The position numbers were made by a program, and so were the translations under genes. From contig JAGKQI010000091.1 in NCBI GenBank assembly GCA_018806915.1, positions 1,178,001 to 1,242,000 on the forward strand: 64,000 nucleotides of DNA, read 5' to 3'. This DNA is from Phytophthora colocasiae. Taxonomy: Eukaryota > Oomycota > Peronosporomycetes > Peronosporales > Peronosporaceae. Below are positions 32,696 to 46,431 of the stretch, piece after piece; positions within the stretch are counted from its first letter, which is position 1, and each line of letters opens with the position of its first letter. The notes beneath the pieces are model-generated. The model saw only the letters and a list, made by a program, of their open reading frames with translations, was not told the origin of the DNA and did no database searches.

Positions 32696-33067
32696 TACAG
32701 TACGATACGACGCGCAGCGTATACTTATCACTCACCTCTTCAAGCTGCTGAGTTGCTGTCACGACAAGCAAAACGGACAAGCCGACTCTCTGCATACCGT
32801 ATGTGCGCCACGCCCGTTATGCATGTACTCCCGAACAAGCTTCTAGTGCGTGCATCCACAGCTGCTGCAGACCAAAACTTCCCGCCCGAATAGCATCCAG
32901 CATCCAGAGCGCCTGTATGAAATAAATTAGCGCCGGTAAAACGCAGCAACAACCTCCGCGAGCACACTCCTGCCACCAGCAAGACGTACACATGGACTCC
33001 TCGCCTCGCTTACCACGCCACTCTTTCAACAAGAGAAGCAAGCACGTGTGGAGGACGCAGTTGCGAT

Positions 33068-33151
33068 GGTATCTGTGGGGTTTGAACCCACGCAGACTGT
33101 AACGTCTAGCGGATCTTAAGTCCGCCCCTTAGACCACTCGGGCAAGATACC
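33068..33151 (-). tRNA. tRNA-Leu(UAA), copy 5
   Basis: One G fewer in the run before the anticodon stem (84 nt); otherwise consensus. The adjacent CA tract is unusually impure. Confidence 0.82.
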
Positions 33152-33269
33152 ACGCCAAACCTAACAAAAACACCTACCCCGACGCACCCTTTTCTCGCCT
33201 TCCTACCGAGCGCGCACTACCACAACCCCACAGCCTCCTGCCTACACTTGCCACACACACCCACACACC

Positions 33270-33345
<76 letters not shown>

Positions 33346-33736
33346 CACACACACACACACGATACAGTACGATACGACGCGCAGCGTATACTTATCACTC
33401 ACCTCTTCAAGCTGCTGAGTTGCTGTCACGACAAGCAAAACGGACAAGCCGACTCTCTGCATACCGTATGTGCGCCACGCCCGTTATGCATGTACTCCCC
33501 GAACAAGCTTCTAGTGCGTGCATCCACAGCTGCTGCAGACCAAAACTTCCCGCCCGAATAGCATCCAGCATCCAGAGCGCCTGTATGAAATAAATTAGCG
33601 CCGGTAAAACGCAGCAACAACCTCCGCGAGCACACTCCTGCCACCAGCAAGACGTACACATGGACTCCTCGCCTCGCTTATCCACGCCACTCTTTCAACA
33701 AGAGAAGCAAGCACGTGTGGAGGACGCAGTTGCGAT

Positions 33737-33821
33737 GGTATCTGTGGGGTTTGAACCCACGCAGACTGTAACGTCTAGCGGATCTTAAGTCCGCCCCCTT
33801 AGACCACTCGGGCAAGATACC
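33737..33821 (-). tRNA. tRNA-Leu(UAA), copy 6
   Basis: Consensus 85-nt sequence with all four arms paired. Confidence 0.9.
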
Positions 33822-33919
33822 ACGCCAAACCTAAAAAACACCTACCCCCGACGCACCCTTTTCTCGCCTTCCTTCCGATCGCGCTCTACCACATCGCCAC
33901 AGCCTCCTGCCTTCTCTTG

Positions 33920-33975
<56 letters not shown>

Positions 33976-34348
33976 TACAGTACGATACGACGCGCAGCGT
34001 ATACTTATCACTCACCTCTTCAAGCTGCTGAGTTGCTGTCACGACAAGCAAAACGGACAAGCCGACTCTCTGCATACCGTATGTGCGCCACGCCCGTTAT
34101 GCATGTACTCCCCGAACAAGCTTCTAGTGCGTGCATCCACAGCTGCTGCAGACCAAAACTTCCCGCCCGAATAGCATCCAGCATCCAGAGCGCCTGTATG
34201 AAATAAATTAGCGCCGGTAAAACGCAGCAACAACCTCCGCGAGCACACTCCTGCCACCAGCAAGACGTACACATGGACTCCTCGCCTCGCTTACCACGCC
34301 ACTCTTTCAACAAGAGAAGCAAGCACGTGTGGAGGACGCAGTTGCGAT

Positions 34349-34433
34349 GGTATCTGTGGGGTTTGAACCCACGCAGACTGTAACGTCTAGCGGATCTTAA
34401 GTCCGCCCCCTTAGACCACTCGGGCAAGATACC
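34349..34433 (-). tRNA. tRNA-Leu(UAA), copy 7
   Basis: Consensus 85-nt sequence. Confidence 0.9.
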
Positions 34434-34531
34434 ACGCCAAACCTAAAAAAAACACCTACCCCCGACGCACCCTTTTCGCCTTCCTTCCGATCGCGCTCTA
34501 CCACATCGCCACAGCCTCCTGCCTTCTCTTG

Positions 34532-34623
<92 letters not shown>

Positions 34624-34996
34624 TACAGTACGATACGACGCGCAGCGTATACTTATCACTCACCTCTTCAAGCTGCTGAGTTGCTGTCACGACAAGCAAA
34701 ACGGACAAGCCGACTCTCTGCATACCGTATGTGCGCCACGCCCGTTATGCATGTACTCCCCGAACAAGCTTCTAGTGCGTGCATCCACAGCTGCTGCAGA
34801 CCAAAACTTCCCGCCCGAATAGCATCCAGCATCCAGAGCGCCTGTATGAAATAAATTAGCGCCGGTAAAACGCAGCAACAACCTCCGCGAGCACACTCCT
34901 GCCACCAGCAAGACGTACACATGGACTCCTCGCCTCGCTTACCACGCCACTCTTTCAACAAGAGAAGCAAGCACGTGTGGAGGACGCAGTTGCGAT

Positions 34997-35081
34997 GGTA
35001 TCTGTGGGGTTTGAACCCACGCAGACTGTAACGTCTAGCGGATCTTAAGTCCGCCCCCTTAGACCACTCGGGCAAGATACC
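34997..35081 (-). tRNA. tRNA-Leu(UAA), copy 8
   Basis: Consensus 85-nt sequence. Confidence 0.9.
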
Positions 35082-35582
35082 ACGCCAAACCTAAAAAAAA
35101 CACCTACCCCCGACGCACCCTTTTCTCGCCTTCCTTCCGATCGCGCTCTACCACATCGCCACAGCCTCCTGCCTTCTCTTGCCACACACACACACACACA
35201 CACACACGATACAGTACGATACGACGCGCAGCGTATACTTATCACTCACCTCTTCAAGCTGCTGAGTTGCTGTCACGACAAGCAAAACGGACAAGCCGAC
35301 TCTCTGCATACCGTATGTGCGCCACGCCCGTTATGCATGTACTCCCCGAACAAGCTTCTAGTGCGTGCATCCACAGCTGCTGCAGACCAAAACTTCCCGC
35401 CCGAATAGCATCCAGCATCCAGAGCGCCTGTATGAAATAAATTAGCGCCGGTAAAACGCAGCAACAACCTCCGCGAGCACACTCCTGCCACCAGCAAGAC
35501 GTACACATGGACTCCTCGCCTCGCTTACCACGCCACTCTTTCAACAAGAGAAGCAAGCACGTGTGGAGGACGCAGTTGCGAT

Positions 35583-35667
35583 GGTATCTGTGGGGTTTGA
35601 ACCCACGCAGACTGTAACGTCTAGCGGATCTTAAGTCCGCCCCCTTAGACCACTCGGGCAAGATACC
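35583..35667 (-). tRNA. tRNA-Leu(UAA), copy 9
   Basis: Consensus 85-nt sequence; the unit to its left has one of the shortest CA tracts (35183-35207). Confidence 0.9.
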
Positions 35668-35767
35668 ACGCCAAACCTAAAAAAAACACCTACCCCCGAC
35701 GCACCCTTTTCTCGCCTTCCTTCCGATCGCGCTCTACCACATCGCCACAGCCTCCTGCCTTCTCTTG

Positions 35768-35835
<68 letters not shown>

Positions 35836-36208
35836 TACAGTACGATACGACGCGCAGCGTATACTTATCACTCACCTCTTCAAGCTGCTGAGTTGCTGTC
35901 ACGACAAGCAAAACGGACAAGCCGACTCTCTGCATACCGTATGTGCGCCACGCCCGTTATGCATGTACTCCCCGAACAAGCTTCTAGTGCGTGCATCCAC
36001 AGCTGCTGCAGACCAAAACTTCCCGCCCGAATAGCATCCAGCATCCAGAGCGCCTGTATGAAATAAATTAGCGCCGGTAAAACGCAGCAACAACCTCCGC
36101 GAGCACACTCCTGCCACCAGCAAGACGTACACATGGACTCCTCGCCTCGCTTACCACGCCACTCTTTCAACAAGAGAAGCAAGCACGTGTGGAGGACGCA
36201 GTTGCGAT

Positions 36209-36293
36209 GGTATCTGTGGGGTTTGAACCCACGCAGACTGTAACGTCTAGCGGATCTTAAGTCCGCCCCCTTAGACCACTCGGGCAAGATACC
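36209..36293 (-). tRNA. tRNA-Leu(UAA), copy 10
   Basis: Consensus 85-nt sequence. Confidence 0.9.
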
Positions 36294-36392
36294 ACGCCAA
36301 ACCTAAAAAAACACCTACCCCCGACGCACCCTTTTCTCGCCTTCCTTCCGATCGCGCTCTACCACATCGCCACAGCCTCCTGCCTTCTCTTG

Positions 36393-36470
<78 letters not shown>

Positions 36471-36843
36471 TACAGTACGATACGACGCGCAGCGTATACT
36501 TATCACTCACCTCTTCAAGCTGCTGAGTTGCTGTCACGACAAGCAAAACGGACAAGCCGACTCTCTGCATACCGTATGTGCGCCACGCCCGTTATGCATG
36601 TACTCCCCGAACAAGCTTCTAGTGCGTGCATCCACAGCTGCTGCAGACCAAAACTTCCCGCCCGAATAGCATCCAGCATCCAGAGCGCCTGTATGAAATA
36701 AATTAGCGCCGGTAAAACGCAGCAACAACCTCCGCGAGCACACTCCTGCCACCAGCAAGACGTACACATGGACTCCTCGCCTCGCTTACCACGCCACTCT
36801 TTCAACAAGAGAAGCAAGCACGTGTGGAGGACGCAGTTGCGAT

Positions 36844-36928
36844 GGTATCTGTGGGGTTTGAACCCACGCAGACTGTAACGTCTAGCGGATCTTAAGTCCG
36901 CCCCCTTAGACCACTCGGGCAAGATACC
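36844..36928 (-). tRNA. tRNA-Leu(UAA), copy 11
   Basis: Consensus 85-nt sequence. Confidence 0.9.
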
Positions 36929-37028
36929 ACGCCAAACCTAACAAAAACACCTACCCCCGACGCACCCTTTTCTCGCCTTCCTTCCGATCGCGCTCTACCA
37001 CATCGCCACAGCCTCCTGCCTTCTCTTG

Positions 37029-37064
<36 letters not shown>

Positions 37065-37437
37065 TACAGTACGATACGACGCGCAGCGTATACTTATCAC
37101 TCACCTCTTCAAGCTGCTGAGTTGCTGTCACGACAAGCAAAACGGACAAGCCGACTCTCTGCATACCGTATGTGCGCCACGCCCGTTATGCATGTACTCC
37201 CCGAACAAGCTTCTAGTGCGTGCATCCACAGCTGCTGCAGACCAAAACTTCCCGCCCGAATAGCATCCAGCATCCAGAGCGCCTGTATGAAATAAATTAG
37301 CGCCGGTAAAACGCAGCAACAACCTCCGCGAGCACACTCCTGCCACCAGCAAGACGTACACATGGACTCCTCGCCTCGCTTACCACGCCACTCTTTCAAC
37401 AAGAGAAGCAAGCACGTGTGGAGGACGCAGTTGCGAT

Positions 37438-37522
37438 GGTATCTGTGGGGTTTGAACCCACGCAGACTGTAACGTCTAGCGGATCTTAAGTCCGCCCCCT
37501 TAGACCACTCGGGCAAGATACC
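37438..37522 (-). tRNA. tRNA-Leu(UAA), copy 12
   Basis: Consensus 85-nt sequence. Confidence 0.9.
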
Positions 37523-37622
37523 ACGCCAAACCTAACAAAAACACCTACCCCCGACGCACCCTTTTCTCGCCTTCCTTCCGATCGCGCTCTACCACATCGC
37601 CACAGCCTCCTGCCTTCTCTTG

Positions 37623-37680
<58 letters not shown>

Positions 37681-38053
37681 TACAGTACGATACGACGCGC
37701 AGCGTATACTTATCACTCACCTCTTCAAGCTGCTGAGTTGCTGTCACGACAAGCAAAACGGACAAGCCGACTCTCTGCATACCGTATGTGCGCCACGCCC
37801 GTTATGCATGTACTCCCCGAACAAGCTTCTAGTGCGTGCATCCACAGCTGCTGCAGACCAAAACTTCCCGCCCGAATAGCATCCAGCATCCAGAGCGCCT
37901 GTATGAAATAAATTAGCGCCGGTAAAACGCAGCAACAACCTCCGCGAGCACACTCCTGCCACCAGCAAGACGTACACATGGACTCCTCGCCTCGCTTACC
38001 ACGCCACTCTTTCAACAAGAGAAGCAAGCACGTGTGGAGGACGCAGTTGCGAT

Positions 38054-38138
38054 GGTATCATTGGTGTTTGAACCCACGCAGACTGTAACGTCTAGCGGAT
38101 CTTAAGTCCGCCCCCTTAGACCACTCGGGCAAGATACC
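38054..38138 (-). pseudogene. tRNA-Leu(UAA)-like, copy 13, damaged T-arm
   Basis: Three substitutions at the 3' end (plus strand ggtatcattggtgttt) break one acceptor pair and the T-stem, and disturb the end of the B box (GGTTCAAACAC). The 5' half is consensus. Likely a tRNA pseudogene. Confidence 0.7.
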
Positions 38139-38238
38139 ACGCCAAACCTAACAAAAACACCTACCCCCGACGCACCCTTTTCTCGCCTTCCTTCCGATCG
38201 CGCTCTACCACATCGCCACAGCCTCCTGCCTTCTCTTG

Positions 38239-38308
<70 letters not shown>

Positions 38309-38681
38309 TACAGTACGATACGACGCGCAGCGTATACTTATCACTCACCTCTTCAAGCTGCTGAGTTGCTGTCACGACAAGCAAAACGGACAAGCCGACT
38401 CTCTGCATACCGTATGTGCGCCACGCCCGTTATGCATGTACTCCCCGAACAAGCTTCTAGTGCGTGCATCCACAGCTGCTGCAGACCAAAACTTCCCGCC
38501 CGAATAGCATCCAGCATCCAGAGCGCCTGTATGAAATAAATTAGCGCCGGTAAAACGCAGCAACAACCTCCGCGAGCACACTCCTGCCACCAGCAAGACG
38601 TACACATGGACTCCTCGCCTCGCTTACCACGCCACTCTTTCAACAAGAGAAGCAAGCACGTGTGGAGGACGCAGTTGCGAT

Positions 38682-38766
38682 GGTATCTGTGGGGTTTGAA
38701 CCCACGCAGACTGTAACGTCTAGCGGATCTTAAGTCCGCCCCCTTAGACCACTCGGGCAAGATACC
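38682..38766 (-). tRNA. tRNA-Leu(UAA), copy 14
   Basis: Consensus 85-nt sequence. Confidence 0.9.
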
Positions 38767-39260
38767 ACGCCAAACCTAACAAAAACACCTACCCCCGACG
38801 CACCCTTTTCTCGCCTTCCTTCCGATCGCGCTCTACCACATCGCCACAGCCTCCTGCCTTCTCTTGCCACACACACACACACACACACGATACAGTACGA
38901 TACGACGCGCAGCGTATACTTATCACTCACCTCTTCAAGCTGCTGAGTTGCTGTCACGACAAGCAAAACGGACAAGCCGACTCTCTGCATACCGTATGTG
39001 CGCCACGCACGTTATGCATGTACTCCCCGAACAAGCTTCTAGTGCGTGCATCCACAGCTGCTGCAGACCAAAACTTCCCGCCCGAATAGCATCCAGCATC
39101 CAGAGCGCCTGTATGAAATAAATTAGCGCCGGTAAAACGCAGCAACAACCACGAGCACACTCCTGCCACCAGCAAGACGTACACATGGACTCCTCGCCTC
39201 GCTTACCACGCCACTCTTTCAACAAGAGAAGCAAGCACGTGTGGAGGACGCAGTTGCGAT

Positions 39261-39345
39261 GGTATCTGTGGGGTTTGAACCCACGCAGACTGTAACGTCT
39301 AGCGGATCTTAAGTCCGCCCCCTTAGACCACTCGGGCAAGATACC
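39261..39345 (-). tRNA. tRNA-Leu(UAA), copy 15
   Basis: Consensus 85-nt sequence; its unit has the shortest CA tract (38868-38888) and the first cgcacgtt spacer variant. Confidence 0.9.
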
Positions 39346-39445
39346 ACGCCAAACCTAAAAAAAACACCTACCCCCGACGCACCCTTTTCTCGCCTTCCTT
39401 CCGATCGCGCTCTACCACATCGCCACAGCCTCCTGCCTTCTCTTG

Positions 39446-39501
<56 letters not shown>

Positions 39502-39873
39502 TACAGTACGATACGACGCGCAGCGTATACTTATCACTCACCTCTTCAAGCTGCTGAGTTGCTGTCACGACAAGCAAAACGGACAAGCCGACTCTCTGCA
39601 TACCGTATGTGCGCCACGCACGTTATGCATGTACTCCCGAACAAGCTTCTAGTGCGTGCATCCACAGCTGCTGCAGACCAAAACTTCCCGCCCGAATAGC
39701 ATCCAGCATCCAGAGCGCCTGTATGAAATAAATTAGCGCCGGTAAAACGCAGCAACAACCTCCGCGAGCACACTCCTGCCACCAGCAAGACGTACACATG
39801 GACTCCTCGCCTCGCTTACCACGCCACTCTTTCAACAAGAGAAGCAAGCACGTGTGGAGGACGCAGTTGCGAT

Positions 39874-39958
39874 GGTATCTGTGGGGTTTGAACCCACGCA
39901 GACTGTAACGTCTAGCGGATCTTAAGTCCGCCCCCTTAGACCACTCGGGCAAGATACC
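39874..39958 (-). tRNA. tRNA-Leu(UAA), copy 16
   Basis: Consensus 85-nt sequence. Confidence 0.9.
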
Positions 39959-40058
39959 ACGCCAAACCTAAAAAAAACACCTACCCCCGACGCACCCTTT
40001 TCTCGCCTTCCTTCCGATCGCGCTCTACCACATCGCCACAGCCTCCTGCCTTCTCTTG

Positions 40059-40110
<52 letters not shown>

Positions 40111-40483
40111 TACAGTACGATACGACGCGCAGCGTATACTTATCACTCACCTCTTCAAGCTGCTGAGTTGCTGTCACGACAAGCAAAACGGACAAGCCGA
40201 CTCTCTGCATACCGTATGTGCGCCACGCACGTTATGCATGTACTCCCCGAACAAGCTTCTAGTGCGTGCATCCACAGCTGCTGCAGACCAAAACTTCCCG
40301 CCCGAATAGCATCCAGCATCCAGAGCGCCAGTATGAAATAAATTAGCGCCGGTAAAACGCAGCAACAACCTCCGCGAGCACACTCCTGCCACCAGCAAGA
40401 CGTACACATGGACTCCTCGCCTCGCTTACCACGCCACTCTTTCAACAAGAGAAGCAAGCACGTGTGGAGGACGCAGTTGCGAT

Positions 40484-40568
40484 GGTATCTGTGGGGTTTG
40501 AACCCACGCAGACTGTAACGTCTAGCGGATATTAAGTCCGCCCCCTTAGACCACTCGGGCAAGATACC
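40484..40568 (-). tRNA. tRNA-Leu(UAA), copy 17, loop variant
   Basis: The anticodon loop reads CTTAATA instead of CTTAAGA, so position 37 is T, not the purine expected next to the anticodon. The anticodon itself is unchanged. The same change recurs in the outer half of copies 28, 33, 34 and 36. Confidence 0.75.
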
Positions 40569-40667
40569 ACGCCATACCTAAAAAAACACCTACCACCGAC
40601 GCACCCTTTTCTCGCCTTCCTTCCGATCGCGCTCTACCACATCGCCACAGCCTCCTGCCTTCTCTTG

Positions 40668-40723
<56 letters not shown>

Positions 40724-41096
40724 TACAGTACGATACGACGCGCAGCGTATACTTATCACTCACCTCTTCAAGCTGCTGAGTTGCTGTCACGACAAGCAAA
40801 ACGGACAAGCCGACTCTCTGCATACCGTATGTGCGCCACGCACGTTATGCATGTACTCCCCGAACAAGCTTCTAGTGCGTGCATCCACAGCTGCTGCAGA
40901 CCAAAACTTCCCGCCCGAATAGCATCTAGAATCCAGAGCGCCAGTATGAAATAAATTAGCGCCGGTAAAACGCAGCAACAACCTCCGCGAGCACACTCCT
41001 GCCACCAGCAAGACGTACACATGGACTCCTCGCCTCGCTTACCACGCCACTCTTTCAACAAGAGAAGCAAGCACGTGTGGAGGACGCAGTTGCGAT

Positions 41097-41181
41097 GGTA
41101 TCTGTGGGGTTTGAACCCACGCAGACTGTAACGTCTAGCGGATCTTAAGTCCGCCCCCTTAGACCACTCGGGCAAGATACC
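41097..41181 (-). tRNA. tRNA-Leu(UAA), copy 18
   Basis: Consensus 85-nt sequence. Confidence 0.9.
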
Positions 41182-41280
41182 ACGCCAAACCTAAAAAAAC
41201 ACCTACCCCCGACGCACCCTTTTCTCGCCTTCCTTCCGATCGCGCTCTACCACATCGCCACAGCCTCCTGCCTTCTCTTG

Positions 41281-41326
<46 letters not shown>

Positions 41327-41699
41327 TACAGTACGATACGACGCGCAGCGTATACTTATCACTCACCTCTTCAAGCTGCTGAGTTGCTGTCACGACAAGC
41401 AAAACGGACAAGCCGACTCTCTGCATACCGTATGTGCGCCACGCCCGTTATGCATGTACTCCCCGAACAAGCTTCTAGTGCGTGCATCCACAGCTGCTGC
41501 AGACCAAAACTTCCCGCCCGAATAGCATCCAGCATCCAGAGCGCCTGTATGAAATAAATTAGCGCCGGTAAAACGCAGCAACAACCTCCGCGAGCACACT
41601 CCTGCCACCAGCAAGACGTACACATGGACTCCTCGCCTCGCTTACCACGCCACTCTTTCAACAAGAGAAGCAAGCACGTGTGGAGGACGCAGTTGCGAT

Positions 41700-41784
41700 G
41701 GTATCTGTGGGGTTTGAACCCACGCAGACTGTAACGTCTAGCGGATCTTAAGTCCGCCCCCTTAGACCACTCGGGCAAGATACC
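41700..41784 (-). tRNA. tRNA-Leu(UAA), copy 19
   Basis: Consensus 85-nt sequence; it is followed on the right by the longest CA tract of the array. Confidence 0.9.
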
Positions 41785-41882
41785 ACGCCAAACCTAAAAA
41801 ACACCTACCCCCGACGCACCCTTTTCTCGCCTTCCTTCCGATCGCGCTCTACCACATCGCCACAGCCTCCTGCCTTCTCTTG

Positions 41883-42034
<152 letters not shown>

Positions 42035-42407
42035 TACAGTACGATACGACGCGCAGCGTATACTTATCACTCACCTCTTCAAGCTGCTGAGTTGCTGTCA
42101 CGACAAGCAAAACGGACAAGCCGACTCTCTGCATACCGTATGTGCGCCACGCACGTTATGCATGTACTCCCCGAACAAGCTTCTAGTGCGTGCATCCACA
42201 GCTGCTGCAGACCAAAACTTCCCGCCCGAATAGCATCCAGCATCCAGAGCACCAGTATGAAATAAATTAGCGCCGGTAAAACGCAGCAACAACCTCCGCG
42301 AGCACACTCCTGCCACCAGCAAGACGTACACATGGACTCCTCGCCTCGCTTACCACGCCACTCTTTCAACAAGAGAAGCAAGCACGTGTGGAGGACGCAG
42401 TTGCGAT

Positions 42408-42491
42408 GGTATCTGTGGGGTTTGAACCCACGCAGACTGTAACGTCTAGCGGATCTTAAGTCCGCCCCTTAGACCACTCGGGCAAGATACC
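42408..42491 (-). tRNA. tRNA-Leu(UAA), copy 20
   Basis: One G fewer before the anticodon stem, like copy 5; otherwise consensus. Confidence 0.82.
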
Positions 42492-42588
42492 ACGCCAAAC
42501 CTAAAAACACCTACCCCCGACGCACCCTTTTCTCGCCTTCCTTCCGATCGCGCTCTACCACATCGCCACAGCCTCCTGCCTTCTCTTG

Positions 42589-42636
<48 letters not shown>

Positions 42637-43009
42637 TACAGTACGATACGACGCGCAGCGTATACTTATCACTCACCTCTTCAAGCTGCTGAGTTGCTGT
42701 CACGACAAGCAAAACGGACAAGCCGACTCTCTGCATACCGTATGTGCGCCACGCACGTTATGCATGTACTCCCCGAACAAGCTTCTAGTGCGTGCATCCA
42801 CAGCTGCTGCAGACCAAAACTTCCCGCCCGAATAGCATCCAGCATCCAGAGCGCCAGTATGAAATAAATTAGCGCCGGTAAAACGCAGCAACAACCTCCG
42901 CGAGCACACTCCTGCCACCAGCAAGACGTACACATGGACTCCTCGCCTCGCTTACCACGCCACTCTTTCAACAAGAGAAGCAAGCACGTGTGGAGGACGC
43001 AGTTGCGAT

Positions 43010-43094
43010 GGTATCTGTGGGGTTTGAACCCACGCAGACTGTAACGTCTAGCGGATCTTAAGTCCGCCCCCTTAGACCACTCGGGCAAGATACC
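43010..43094 (-). tRNA. tRNA-Leu(UAA), copy 21
   Basis: Consensus 85-nt sequence. Confidence 0.9.
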
Positions 43095-43193
43095 ACGCCA
43101 AACCTAAAAAACACCTACCCCCGACGCACCCTTTTCTCGCCTTCCTTCCGATCGCGCTCTACCACATCGCCACAGCCTCCTGCCTTCTCTTGC

Positions 43194-43224
<31 letters not shown>

Positions 43225-43597
43225 TACAGTACGATACGACGCGCAGCGTATACTTATCACTCACCTCTTCAAGCTGCTGAGTTGCTGTCACGACAAGCAA
43301 AACGGACAAGCCGACTCTCTGCATACCGTATGTGCGCCACGCCCGTTATGCATGTACTCCCCGAACAAGCTTCTAGTGCGTGCATCCACAGCTGCTGCAG
43401 ACCAAAACTTCCCGCCCGAATAGCATCCAGCATCCAGAGCGCCAGTATGAAATAAATTAGCGCCGGTAAAACGCAGCAACAACCTCCGCGAGCACACTCC
43501 TGCCACCAGCAAGACGTACACATGGACTCCTCGCCTCGCTTACCACGCCACTCTTTCAACAAGAGAAGCAAGCACGTGTGGAGGACGCAGTTGCGAT

Positions 43598-43682
43598 GGT
43601 ATCTGTGGGGTTTGAACCCACGCAGACTGTAACGTCTAGCGGATCTTAAGTCCGCCCCCTTAGACCACTCGGGCAAGATACC
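43598..43682 (-). tRNA. tRNA-Leu(UAA), copy 22
   Basis: Consensus 85-nt sequence; the last copy before the internally duplicated ones begin. Confidence 0.9.
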
Positions 43683-43781
43683 ACGCCAAACCTAAAAAAA
43701 CACCTACCCCCGACGCACCCTTTTCTCGCCTTCCTTCCGATCGCGCTCTACCACATCGCCACAGCCTCCTGCCTTCTCTTG

Positions 43782-43835
<54 letters not shown>

Positions 43836-44208
43836 TACAGTACGATACGACGCGCAGCGTATACTTATCACTCACCTCTTCAAGCTGCTGAGTTGCTGTC
43901 ACGACAAGCAAAACGGACAAGCCGACTCTCTGCATACCGTATGTGCGCCACGCCCGTTATGCATGTACTCCCCGAACAAGCTTCTAGTGCGTGCATCCAC
44001 AGCTGCTGCAGACCAAAACTTCCCGCCCGAATAGCATCCAGCATCCAGAGCGCCTGTATGAAATAAATTAGCGCCGGTAAAACGCAGCAACAACCTCCGC
44101 GAGCACACTCCTGCCACCAGCAAGACGTACACATGGACTCCTCGCCTCGCTTACCACGCCACTCTTTCAACAAGAGAAGCAAGCACGTGTGGAGGACGCA
44201 GTTGCGAT

Positions 44209-44342
44209 GGTATCTGTGGGGTTTGAACCCACGCAGACTGTAACGTCTAGCGGATCTTAAGTCCGCCCCCTTAGACCACTCGGGCAAGATGTAACGTCTA
44301 GCGGATCTTAAGTCCGCCCTTGAACCACTCGGGCAAGATACC
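44209..44342 (-). tRNA. tRNA-Leu(UAA), copy 23, internal duplication
   Basis: A second copy of the 5' ~50 nt (D-arm, anticodon arm, half of the variable arm) is inserted in tandem, giving ~134 nt with two A boxes, two anticodons and one T-arm. The outer (5') half also has a shortened G run and TTCAAG for CTAAGG. Function is doubtful. Confidence 0.5.
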
Positions 44343-44438
44343 GCCAAACCTAAAAAACACCTACCCCCGACGCACCCTTTTCTCGCCTTCCTTCCGATCG
44401 CGCTCTACCACATCGCCACAGCCTCCTGCCTTCTCTTG

Positions 44439-44480
<42 letters not shown>

Positions 44481-44853
44481 TACAGTACGATACGACGCGC
44501 AGCGTATACTTATCACTCACCTCTTCAAGCTGCTGAGTTGCTGTCACGACAAGCAAAACGGACAAGCCGACTCTCTGCATACCGTATGTGCGCCACGCCC
44601 GTTATGCATGTACTCCCCGAACAAGCTTCTAGTGCGTGCATCCACAGCTGCTGCAGACCAAAACTTCCCGCCCGAATAGCATCCAGCATCCAGAGCGCCT
44701 GTATGAAATAAATTAGCGCCGGTAAAACGCAGCAACAACCTCCGCGAGCACACTCCTGCCACCAGCAAGACGTACACATGGAGTTCTCGCCTCGCTTACC
44801 ACGCCACTCTTTCAACAAGAGAAGCAAGCACGTGTGGAGGACGCAGTTGCGAT

Positions 44854-44992
44854 GGTATCTGTGGGGTTTGAACCCACGCAGACTGTAACGTCTAGCGGAT
44901 CTTAAGTCCGCCCCCTTGTGACCACTCTCGGGCAAGATGTAACGTCTAGCGGATCTTAAGTCCGCCCCCTTAGACCACTCGGGCAAGATACC
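44854..44992 (-). tRNA. tRNA-Leu(UAA), copy 24, internal duplication
   Basis: Internal duplication as in copy 23. The inner half has small insertions in the D-arm (CGAGAGTGGTCACAAG), making 139 nt. Function is doubtful. Confidence 0.5.
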
Positions 44993-45094
44993 ACGCCACA
45001 CCTAAAAAAAAACACCGACCCCCGACGCACCCTTTTCTCGCCTTCCTTCCGATCGCGCTACCACCACAGCGCCACAGCCTCCTGCCTTCTCTTG

Positions 45095-45134
<40 letters not shown>

Positions 45135-45507
45135 TACAGTACGATACGACGCGCAGCGTATACTTATCACTCACCTCTTCAAGCTGCTGAGTTGCTGTCA
45201 CGACAAGCAAAACGGACAAGCCGACTCTCTGCATACCGTATGTGCGCCACGCCCGTTATGCATGTACTCCCCGAACAAGCTTCTAGTGCGTGCATCCACA
45301 GCTGCTGCAGACCAAAACTTCCCGCCCGAATAGCATCCAGCATCCAGAGCGCCTGTATGAAATAAATTAGCGCCGGTAAAACGCAGCAACAACCTCCGCG
45401 AGCACACTCCTGCCACCAGCAAGACGTACACATGGACTCCTCGCCTCGCTTACCACGCCACTCTTTCAACAAGAGAAGCAAGCACGTGTGGAGGACGCAG
45501 TTGCGAT

Positions 45508-45643
45508 GGTATCTGTGGGGTTTGAACCCACGCAGACTGTAACGTCTAGCGGATCTTAAGTCCGCCCCCTTAGACCACTCGGGCAAGATGTAACGTCTAG
45601 CGGATCTTAAGTCCGCCCCCTTAGACCACTCGGGCAAGATACC
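45508..45643 (-). tRNA. tRNA-Leu(UAA), copy 25, internal duplication
   Basis: A clean 51-bp tandem duplication of the 5' part: both halves are identical and the total is 136 nt. It is the best reference for the duplicated type. Confidence 0.55.
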
Positions 45644-45743
45644 ACGCCAAACCTAACAAAAACACCTACCCCCGACGCACCCTTTTCTCGCCTTCCTTCC
45701 GATCGCGCTCTACCACATCGCCACAGCCTCCTGCCTTCTCTTG

Positions 45744-45797
<54 letters not shown>

Positions 45798-46169
45798 TAC
45801 AGTACGATACGACGCGCAGCGTATACTTATCACTCACCTCTTCAAGCTGCTGAGTTGCTGTCACGACAAGCAAAACGGACAAGCCGACTCTCTGCATACC
45901 GTATGTGCGCCACGCCCGTTATGCATGTACTCCCCGAACAAGCTTCTAGTGCGTGCATCCACAGCTGCTGCAGACCAAAACTTCCCGCCCGAATAGCATC
46001 CAGCATCCAGAGCGCCTGTATGAAATAAATTAGCGCCGGTAAACGCAGCAACAACCTCCGCGAGCACACTCCTGCCACCAGCAAGACGTACACATGGACT
46101 CCCCGCCTCGCTTACCACTCCACTCTATCAACAAGAGAAGCAAGCACGTGTTGAGGAAGCAGATTCGAT

Positions 46170-46254
46170 TGTATCTTTGGGTTTTGAACCCAGGCATCAT
46201 GTAACGTCTAGCGGATCTTAAGTCCGCCCCCTTAGACCACTCGGGCAAGATACC
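46170..46254 (-). pseudogene. tRNA-Leu(UAA)-like, copy 26, degenerate 3' half
   Basis: The 5' half (46201-46254) is consensus. The 3' half is diverged in the T-arm and acceptor (plus strand gtatctttgggttttgaac), as are the flanking spacer bases 46030-46200 and 46430-46510. No duplication is present. Confidence 0.65.
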
Positions 46255-46353
46255 ACGCCAAACCTAAAAAAACACCTACCCCCGACGCACCCTTTTCTCG
46301 CCTTCCTTCCGATCGCGCTCTACCACATCGCCACAGCCTCCTGCCTTCTCTTG

Positions 46354-46431
<78 letters not shown>

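Noticed and set aside
34020..34427. A 135-codon minus-strand ORF repeated in many array units (MPEWSKGADLRSARRYSLRG start)
   Set aside because: Its first ~25 codons are the tRNA-Leu itself and the rest is spacer. It is conserved only because the unit is repeated; in duplicated copies it gains 17 codons from the 51-bp tRNA duplication.
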